From 2-02-FULL-55-14 sp964534125 (GTDB taxonomy: Bacteria; Bacteroidota; Ignavibacteria; UBA10030), in NCBI GenBank assembly GCA_964534125.1, contig CAZHOJ010000010.1, positions 42,933-106,932 on the forward strand: a stretch of DNA of 64,000 bases. The letters are read 5' to 3'. How positions within the stretch are numbered: position 1 is the stretch's first letter; the number at the start of each line of letters is the position of its first letter. The notes under the pieces were generated by a model. The model was not told the origin of the DNA and did no database searches. It saw only the letters and a list, made by a program, of their open reading frames with translations. Below, piece by piece: positions 58,209 to 64,000 of this stretch. The position numbers were made by a program, and so were the translations under genes.

Positions 58209-60809
58209 TCATCCTGTTCCAAAATGGAAGAACTGCGCCCACGACCGCGGATGTTCGTGCTCCCGCGACTGGATCAGGTTCAAGAGTGCCTGCCGGTATG
58301 CATCGCCCGGGGCGAGTCCGCCGGAAAGGTGGGTGAAGAAATACTCGCTGAAGAACTTCGCCGCCTTCCGGTCTGCGATCCAGCGGTTCAGAAAGACATC
58401 GGAGGTGCCATTCATGCGCAGCAGAAGAGTATGCTGCGGACCCAGCCCGAACGGACCGCCCGTCTGGTTTGTCAAGAGAACGACGGGCGGCGCTTCGAGC
58501 TCCAGCATTCTCTCGAATGGCACCAGCTGCGTCCCCTCTGTCACCTCCCCCTCAGACACCACGAATGATCCCAGCGACGTCAGCCCCGGCAGGAACTCCG
58601 ATGAGATCTGGAGCAGGTCGGGTTGCGTCCGCATCATATTCTCCCACGAGGCATCCCGGCCAGTGTAGACGTCGGCATTGCGATAGAAGCTCCTGATGTC
58701 ACGCAGCTCATAGTCGACAGACCAGTTCTTGCCCGTCGGATTCCCGAACGCAACGATGGAGCGCATCCGCCCCGTGGAACGCGTGGGGAACATGACCGAT
58801 GTCCATGACGACAGGTAGTCGACGCTCATCCGTTCGATGACGAACTCGAGGCGGCCGTCCGGTTCCTGCCGCTCGAGTGCGTGGATCGGGAGCGGTCCGA
58901 GAAGCGCGTTCGGGACGACGATGATCCCTCGCTCGATGACCGATTCGGCGGGACGAACCAACAGGTCATAGAGTTCGGTAGACAACACTGCAAAGCGGGT
59001 CATTCCCGGCACACTCGATTCTCCTCCTTCTCCGCTGTAGACCATTGGATCGAGCATCAGCCGGACATATTCGTCTGCCATCGCATGGAGCGTGGATTCC
59101 GGGACGGCAAGTTCGCGAATGAGCACGTCGGTCCGTGAGAGCGCGAGGAGGCGGACGGTCGTCCCGTCGCCGATGTATTCCAGGACGGTGATCCCCCGTG
59201 GGATATGCCGGCGGATATCCGCGAGCCCAAGAGAGTCGCTCCGGAGTATCGCAGCATAGTTCACATGGCGTCCTGCGATCGCACTCGACCGTTCCAGAAG
59301 CCTGTCCTCATCCGCCAGATAGGACCGAAGCGCTGCGGCCAGTGTGTCTGCGCCTCGGGTCTGACCGAGCTGTGCCGAGAGTTCAACGCCACGGAGACGG
59401 AGGTCCGTGAGATTCCTGCGGATCTCCTGGGCTTCTGCTGCCACGACCGGATGCCGGAGCATCAGGTCCACTCCCCCAAGGTTCTCAGCCATGTCGTTCA
59501 ATCGTCCCAGTTCCAGCGCCATCAGGGCCGAGACCGTCTGTTCGCTTTCGAGGAGCGTCGATGCATACACTCGTGACCACCGTCCACCCTCCGAGGAGGG
59601 GGAGAATGCGGTCACATAGGGTACGTGAAGGACCGGGTCAAGAAATGCTGTATGAAGTGCCCGCTCTGCCTCGGCTGCTTTCGCAAGATGCCCAGGGGAC
59701 CCGGGCTGGTGCGCACGTGCCAGTAGCTCACCTGCCCGACCCCGGACTGCCGCTTCGCCAGGGGCCTGAAGGATCCCGGCGAACTGCGACGCCAACTGCG
59801 CATAGACCTGAACGATGCGTTCCGAGATCCGTATCTGTTGCGCTGGCGTCATCACGCTAATGTCCGCGAGGAGAAGGTGCACATTCAGGTAATACTGAGC
59901 GATCTTGTCCCCTTCGCGGCGGGCGATCTCAAGGCCATCATTGAAGTACTTCTTCGCATCGCGGCTTCTCTGGAAGGTCTGATACAGGCGCCCGATGTGA
60001 AAGAGGCTCAGTACTTCGAGCCGGCGTCCCGTACGTGCCCGACGGAGACCGTTGACCGCCTCTCTGTAGGCACTCAGTGCTGCATTGGCATTCCCTTCGC
60101 TCTCCAGAACAGAACCTTGCAGCAAACGCGTGCGGGCCGTCAGCCCGGGGTCGTCCGCTCTGTCGAGGAGCGCCAGTGCCTGCGTGATCGAATTCTTCGC
60201 CTCCTGGCCTTTCCCCTGCCGGAGAAAGACATTCGCAAGACCATGCAGGGCACGAGCTGCAAGAATGGTCTGATCGATGGATTGTGCCCCTTCAAGAGCG
60301 CGGGTGAAGTGTTCGAGCGCTTGCGCCGGATCCGGCGACGCCAGCCACAACTCGCCCATCGCAAGGTGAGCTTCGATGACCATCGGACGTTCCTGGAACG
60401 TCTCTGCGATCCGCAGAGCATCCCTGAGGGCCTTATCTGCCTGCCTCAGCAACCCTGCAAGACGCAGCGATCGCCCTTCGATCGTCCGCACCTCAGCCTC
60501 TGCCCGGAAGTCGCCCAGTTGCCTGGCCAGGGACGCCGCCTCCTGAGCTTTCGTGATCGCAGTGTGCACCTCTCCCAGCTCGTATGCGATGCGGACCTGA
60601 TACACAAGTGCCTGCAGCAGAAGCTCCTGACGTCCCTGCTCGCGCGACATCCGTTCTGCTTGCACAAAATAGCCGCGCGCAGCTCCCGGCTGTGCATCCT
60701 GGTATGACGAAACGGCCCGTTCGAAAAATTCGGCAGGTGTTTTCGGCTCTGCGTACGGGCTGTCGCAGGATACGAACAGGACAAGGCCGGGGATCAACAG
60801 CGCTCGCAT
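58209..60809 (-). CDS. TPR lipoprotein with degenerate CHAT domain
   Basis: The start at 60809 gives MRALLIPGLVLFVSC with a lipobox Cys at 15; an in-frame ATG at 60863 is less likely. About 520 residues of tetratricopeptide-like helices follow ('ARALHGLANVFLRQGKGQEAKN', in part). The C-terminal ~270 residues match the CHAT peptidase fold: 'VVPNALLGPLPIHALER', 'RMRSIVAFGNP' and 'LSGGLAPGDAYRQALLNLI'. The positions that should hold the catalytic His and Cys read 'LLQISSEF' and 'LLTNQTGG', so proteolytic activity is probably lost. The protein may bind rather than cut its partner. It is a single gene, convergent with the beta-rich protein. Confidence 0.8.
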   Translation of the reverse strand: MRALLIPGLVLFVSCDSPYAEPKTPAEFFERAVSSYQDAQPGAARGYFVQAERMSREQGRQELLLQALVYQVRIAYELGEVHTAITKAQEAASLARQLGDFRAEAEVRTIEGRSLRLAGLLRQADKALRDALRIAETFQERPMVIEAHLAMGELWLASPDPAQALEHFTRALEGAQSIDQTILAARALHGLANVFLRQGKGQEAKNSITQALALLDRADDPGLTARTRLLQGSVLESEGNANAALSAYREAVNGLRRARTGRRLEVLSLFHIGRLYQTFQRSRDAKKYFNDGLEIARREGDKIAQYYLNVHLLLADISVMTPAQQIRISERIVQVYAQLASQFAGILQAPGEAAVRGRAGELLARAHQPGSPGHLAKAAEAERALHTAFLDPVLHVPYVTAFSPSSEGGRWSRVYASTLLESEQTVSALMALELGRLNDMAENLGGVDLMLRHPVVAAEAQEIRRNLTDLRLRGVELSAQLGQTRGADTLAAALRSYLADEDRLLERSSAIAGRHVNYAAILRSDSLGLADIRRHIPRGITVLEYIGDGTTVRLLALSRTDVLIRELAVPESTLHAMADEYVRLMLDPMVYSGEGGESSVPGMTRFAVLSTELYDLLVRPAESVIERGIIVVPNALLGPLPIHALERQEPDGRLEFVIERMSVDYLSSWTSVMFPTRSTGRMRSIVAFGNPTGKNWSVDYELRDIRSFYRNADVYTGRDASWENMMRTQPDLLQISSEFLPGLTSLGSFVVSEGEVTEGTQLVPFERMLELEAPPVVLLTNQTGGPFGLGPQHTLLLRMNGTSDVFLNRWIADRKAAKFFSEYFFTHLSGGLAPGDAYRQALLNLIQSREHEHPRSWAQFFHFGTG

Positions 60810-60908
60810 GATGACGGCTGCCGGCCGTGAGGGGAGGAAACGATGTCTGTGCGGGAAGATCACGATGTGGGAAATATACGGAGGTGAGGGGCGGCGTTCA
60901 ATGGAAGC

Positions 60909-61679
60909 TCAGAAGAAGGTCATGAGCCTGTCTGCCACGTCGGTGATGATCCCATCCACACCTGCATTGCTGAGCCGCTGTGCCTCCTGAGGATCATTGA
61001 CAGTATACACGAAGACCGACACCCCGCCGGCATGCGCCTCCTCCAGATAGGATTGGCGGAATTCCTGTCTGGCACAGATGAACACGTCCGCATCAAGTTC
61101 CCTGGTCAACCTGAGCGGATGCCGGAGGAGGCTCCGCATCCATCCATTCAGGAAGCCGATGGAAGCCCCCGATTCCTTCCTGCGGACGGCCGCCAGTATG
61201 GAATGGTCGAACGATGTGAACAGTACCCGGCCCATGTCGCCGGCTTCACGCACCACGCTGGTGACACGGGATGCGAGGTGGTCAGGATCGATGTCGTGGA
61301 AACGATAGGATTTGATCTCGACGTTCAGCCCTCTGTCGCGTGGCGTCAGGGACAGGATCTCCCGCAGGGTGGGAATGCGTTCGTCGGCGAAAGCGGGATC
61401 GAACCACGATCCGGCATCGTAGGCCCTGAGCTCGCTCAGCAGGTATGCCCGGACAGCGCCATTCCCTGTCGTCGTGCGCTGCAGGGTCCGATCGTGGATG
61501 ACGACGACCTCGTCATCTGCCGTCAGGTGAACATCGACCTCGACCATCGGAACACCGAGATCGATCGCTGCTCTGACCGACGCCAGTGTGTTCTCCGGCG
61601 TGCGTGACGACAGGCCCCTGTGTGCGATGATCCGGGGGGGCATGCCGTCCGGTCGCAGGAAGGCCTGCCGATGTTTCAC
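60909..61679 (-). CDS. Glycerophosphodiester phosphodiesterase
   Basis: The 256-residue protein has a GDPD barrel with the active-site motifs 'IIAHRGLSSRTPENTL' (His, Arg, Glu), 'MVEVDVHLTADDEVVVIHDRTL' in part (Glu-x-Asp and HD), and 'NVEIKSYR' (E-x-K). It has no signal peptide, so it acts on cytosolic glycerophosphodiesters to release glycerol-3-phosphate, as UgpQ does. The ATG overlaps the adk stop (ATGA). The 99 bases upstream of the CHAT gene separate it from that gene. Confidence 0.93.
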   Translation of the reverse strand: MKHRQAFLRPDGMPPRIIAHRGLSSRTPENTLASVRAAIDLGVPMVEVDVHLTADDEVVVIHDRTLQRTTTGNGAVRAYLLSELRAYDAGSWFDPAFADERIPTLREILSLTPRDRGLNVEIKSYRFHDIDPDHLASRVTSVVREAGDMGRVLFTSFDHSILAAVRRKESGASIGFLNGWMRSLLRHPLRLTRELDADVFICARQEFRQSYLEEAHAGGVSVFVYTVNDPQEAQRLSNAGVDGIITDVADRLMTFF

Positions 61680-62347
61680 GACAAGGCAACCACTGGACTT
61701 TTATCCCGATAGATCCAGTCAAGGATCATCTTGTGCACGTAGCCGATCTCCTGCATGCCATCGACCTGCACAAACCGTTTCGACTGGCGGTAGAAATCCT
61801 TGAGTGGCTTGGTCGAGGTCACGTAGACTTCGAGCCGGTGTTTTGCTGTCTCAGGATTGTCATCCTCGCGCTGATAGAGCTCGCCGCCACAATCCTGACA
61901 CTGCGTGGCCTTCAGACCGTGAAGGGTCTCAGTATTATAGATCCTGCCGCATGTCCGGCACATCTTCCGGTTGGTGAGCCGGCGGATCACCTCTTCGTGA
62001 TCGACCCGAAGGCTGAGAACGCCGTCCATCGTGATGCCCATCCTTCCGAACATCTCATCCAGGGCCTTTGCTTGGGCTACCGTCCTGGGAAAACCGTCGA
62101 GAATGAAGCTCTTCTTCGCCCGTTCTGAATCCAGCACTTCTTCGATCAGACCGACCATGATCTCGTCGGGGACAAGGTTGCCGCTCGTCATATACTCCGC
62201 GGCCTTGATACCGAGCGGAGTCTTGTTCTTCACAGCCTCCCGCAGGAGGTCGCCGGTCGAGATGTGGACGCTATTGAACTCCTCTGTGAGCAGCTTTGCC
62301 TGAGTTCCCTTTCCGACACCGGGGGGACCAAATAGTATGATGCGCAT
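61676..62347 (-). CDS. adk: Adenylate kinase
   Basis: The protein has 223 residues, the long form. The P-loop is 'FGPPGVGKGTQ'. 'STGDLLREAV' and 'GFPRTVAQAKALD' bind nucleotides. The LID domain holds a zinc-type Cys set, CRTC and CQDC, around 'GRIYNTETLHGL'. It interconverts AMP, ADP and ATP. It overlaps the GDPD gene by four bases. The region between adk and rlmN (51 bases) has no clear feature. Confidence 0.95.
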   Translation of the reverse strand: MRIILFGPPGVGKGTQAKLLTEEFNSVHISTGDLLREAVKNKTPLGIKAAEYMTSGNLVPDEIMVGLIEEVLDSERAKKSFILDGFPRTVAQAKALDEMFGRMGITMDGVLSLRVDHEEVIRRLTNRKMCRTCGRIYNTETLHGLKATQCQDCGGELYQREDDNPETAKHRLEVYVTSTKPLKDFYRQSKRFVQVDGMQEIGYVHKMILDWIYRDKSPVVALS

Positions 62348-62398
62348 ATGTCTTCTGTCTGTCCTTCGTTGATTATCTGCTGATGATTGAGAAAATGG

Positions 62399-63478
62399 TC
62401 ATGCAGGGGTTCGTTCTGCGGCATCGCGTGCTGCCACAGCGAGCTGTCCGCATGCAGCGTTGATATCCTGACCAGAGCTGCTTCGGACCATCACGGTCAC
62501 GCCCTTGTCACGCAGCATGGAAACGAACCGCTCCCGCCTGGGCTGAGGCGACGGCCGGAGCGTTGCACCAAATCCCTTCGGTCCGGTGAATGCTATGGAA
62601 TGGAACGGGATGATGTTCACTTTGGACGGGATCCTGCGCGAGAATGCAACGAGGCGTTTCACATCGGCATCAGCGTCGTTGATGCCATCGAACAGCACAT
62701 ACTCAAGTGTGGGGCGGCGCCGGATCCTCTCATAATAATACGTGAGTGCGTGTGTCAGATCCTCGATCCCGTACTTTTTCGTGATGGGCATGAGCTGTGT
62801 GCGGACATTCCCGTCAAGCGAGTGGAGGGACAGCGCAAGCCGAATGCGAAGTCCTTCATCGGCCAGCTCCCGTATCTTGTCCGCGTACCCGGCGGTGGAA
62901 ATGGTGATATGACGGATCCCTATCCCCGCTCCCCGTTCGTCCGAGAGGATGGCGATGGACCGAAGCACACTGGCGAAGTTCAGCATCGGCTCACCCATTC
63001 CCATATAGACGATGTTGGAGATACGGCTGGGCGACAGGCTCTGGGCGAGCAGGTACTGTTCGACGATCTCTCCGATCGACAGGTTCCGGACAAATCCCAT
63101 CGTTCCTGTCGCACAGAAGGCACAGTCGAGGGGGCAGCCGACCTGCGTTGACAGACAGAGTGTAAGGCGTATCCCATCCGCCTGTTCAGGGATGAGCACG
63201 CTCTCGATGATGGAACCATCCTCGAGCTGCAAGGCGAGCTTGCGCGTACCGTCCGTCGAAAGAGATTCGGCGTGGACCTTCATCGTCCGCACCGCCGCGA
63301 TGCGGCCGAGCTCTTCCCGAAAGCTCATCGGGACATCGGACATGGCATCGAACGAGTCTGCCTGCTTCTGATGGATCCACGCAAACAGCTGATCGCCCCG
63401 ATACGGTTTTTCACCCAGCGAGACGGCTATTGCGCGGAGCTCGTCGTATGTGCAGCCTGTCAGAATGTGTCGTGTCAT
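62399..63478 (-). CDS. rlmN: Dual-specificity RNA methyltransferase RlmN
   Basis: The 359-residue protein starts MTRHILTGCTYDEL at 63478; the frame is open to 63541, but the extra 21 residues lack family similarity. The radical SAM CX3CX2C is 'CPLDCAFCATGTMGF'. 'YMGMGEPMLNF' and 'ISTAGYADKI' are typical, and the second catalytic Cys lies near the C-terminus ('GQDINAACGQL'). It methylates C2 of A2503 in 23S rRNA and A37 of some tRNAs. It lies directly after the rRNA operon end, on the same strand, with a terminator between. Confidence 0.95.
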   Translation of the reverse strand: MTRHILTGCTYDELRAIAVSLGEKPYRGDQLFAWIHQKQADSFDAMSDVPMSFREELGRIAAVRTMKVHAESLSTDGTRKLALQLEDGSIIESVLIPEQADGIRLTLCLSTQVGCPLDCAFCATGTMGFVRNLSIGEIVEQYLLAQSLSPSRISNIVYMGMGEPMLNFASVLRSIAILSDERGAGIGIRHITISTAGYADKIRELADEGLRIRLALSLHSLDGNVRTQLMPITKKYGIEDLTHALTYYYERIRRRPTLEYVLFDGINDADADVKRLVAFSRRIPSKVNIIPFHSIAFTGPKGFGATLRPSPQPRRERFVSMLRDKGVTVMVRSSSGQDINAACGQLAVAARDAAERTPA

Positions 63479-63600
63479 ATCGGGGGCCAAGGACAGACAA
63501 GGTACGCAAAACGGTGAGGCCCGGCAATGTGCTCGGGCCATCCTGAGAAAGACGGGATTCTTCGGGAGGTATGTTCGGCCATCGCGGGCCGTCCGTCCGA

Positions 63601-63639
63601 AAAACGACGAAGCCCCGGTCCACGAGGGACCAGGGCTTC
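63601..63639 (-). terminator. Terminator after the 5S rRNA gene
   Basis: On the minus strand GAAGCCCTGGTCC (63639-63627) pairs with GGACCGGGGCTTC (63621-63609) with one mismatched or wobble position. A short T-rich tail (GTCGTTTT) follows. It lies directly after the 5S gene and would end the rRNA transcript before rlmN. Confidence 0.75.
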
Positions 63640-63646
63640 AAAAAAA

Positions 63647-63763
<117 letters not shown>

Positions 63764-63881
63764 AACTCAATCTGATGATGCGGTACGATCGTTCTCTTCA
63801 TCCACCGCCATATCGATGACCTCCGCTCCGCGCCTGCCGAAGCAGGAATGCGGACTCATCTGCGGTCTCACAAAAAATTTA

Positions 63882-64000
63882 GGTTAAGTCTCTCGACCTA
63901 TTAGTACCGCTCGACTCAGACATTACTGCCTTTACATCTGCGGCCTATCAACCTGGTAATCTCCCAGGGGTCTTAGTTTCCGAAGAAACGGGAAACCTCA
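63882..64000 (-). rRNA. rrl: 23S ribosomal RNA, 3' end (continues beyond window)
   Basis: The minus strand reads GTTGATAGGCCGCAGATGT and GGTACTAATAGGTCGAGAG, followed by ACTTAACCT. These are the conserved last helices of bacterial 23S rRNA. Only about 119 bases lie in the window. The exact 3' end is judged from the match to the family and may shift by a few bases. Confidence 0.93.

Noticed and set aside
63764..63881. tRNA gene in the 23S-5S spacer
   Set aside because: The 118-base spacer shows no cloverleaf or conserved T-loop (GGTTCGANTCC) on either strand.

Overview
The window is a dense, GC-rich bacterial chromosome segment with 60 recognisable protein genes, the 5S rRNA gene and the 3' end of a 23S rRNA gene. 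The gene set points to a Gram-negative of the Bacteroidota/Ignavibacteriota (FCB) side of the tree: an LpxH-type lipid A enzyme, PpiD, SecD and SecF as separate proteins, a Reg_prop/Y_Y_Y sensor kinase, LytS/LytTR pairs, Bacteroidetes-type GH92 and GH20 enzymes and a PafA phosphatase. This placement is inference from gene content. No plasmid, phage or transposase gene and no CRISPR array is visible.

Layout. 1-6636 (all minus): truncated Reg_prop sensor kinase, GAF protein, SGNH hydrolase, a thioredoxin/DUF302/DUF6132/rhodanese cluster and a CMD protein. 6673-8732 (plus): ECF sigma factor with a His-rich insert, its anti-sigma protein and two zinc-ribbon membrane proteins. 8769-11299: CRP-GAF-PP2C phosphatase and an SDR. 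11600-15244 (minus): cutC and a GH92 mannosidase. 15378-29048 (plus): DUF2892, OsmC, transketolase (apparent CTG start), PafA, GH20, PepF, YbjQ, an epimerase-like protein, MscS, GNAT and Fpg/Nei. 29478-32358 (plus): LiaI/LiaF-like proteins followed by a LytS/LytTR pair. 32612-34370 (minus): polyferredoxin and its likely Rrf2 regulator. 34588-38144 (plus): DinB, a superoxide dismutase with a Tat leader, ApaG, one unknown protein and a GxxExxY protein. 38277-42046 (minus): TRAP transporter dctM-dctQ-dctP with tatT. 42212-45299 (plus): LpxH-like enzyme and PBP1A. 45333-49899 (minus): aroB, aroK, an outer-membrane protein and ppiD. 50135-54008 (plus): secD, secF, a STAS protein and a deoxynucleoside kinase. 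54009-56289 (minus): ctpA and tmk. 56482-58069 (plus): a second ECF sigma factor and an exported DUF4097-like protein. 58209-63478 (minus): CHAT-like lipoprotein, GDPD, adk and rlmN. 63647-64000 (minus): 5S and 23S rRNA.

The most unusual signal is a dispersed, hairpin-forming intergenic repeat. It appears at least six times between 11.4 and 38.3 kb. Its two inverted arms are built from CGCAACG-like units and begin TTTC[GT]CGC. It sits directly after gene 3' ends. All seven coding ends on the side carrying such an element directly after the stop use TAG, a minority stop codon elsewhere here. One pair of arms encloses the GxxExxY (PD-(D/E)XK-like) gene, and another lies between sod and a second, diverged copy of the last 18 sod codons. 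Other items are a promoter followed by an intrinsic terminator in the secD leader, a CTG-initiated transketolase, a sod gene with both a Tat start and a cytosolic start, and a CHAT-like protein lacking the catalytic His and Cys.
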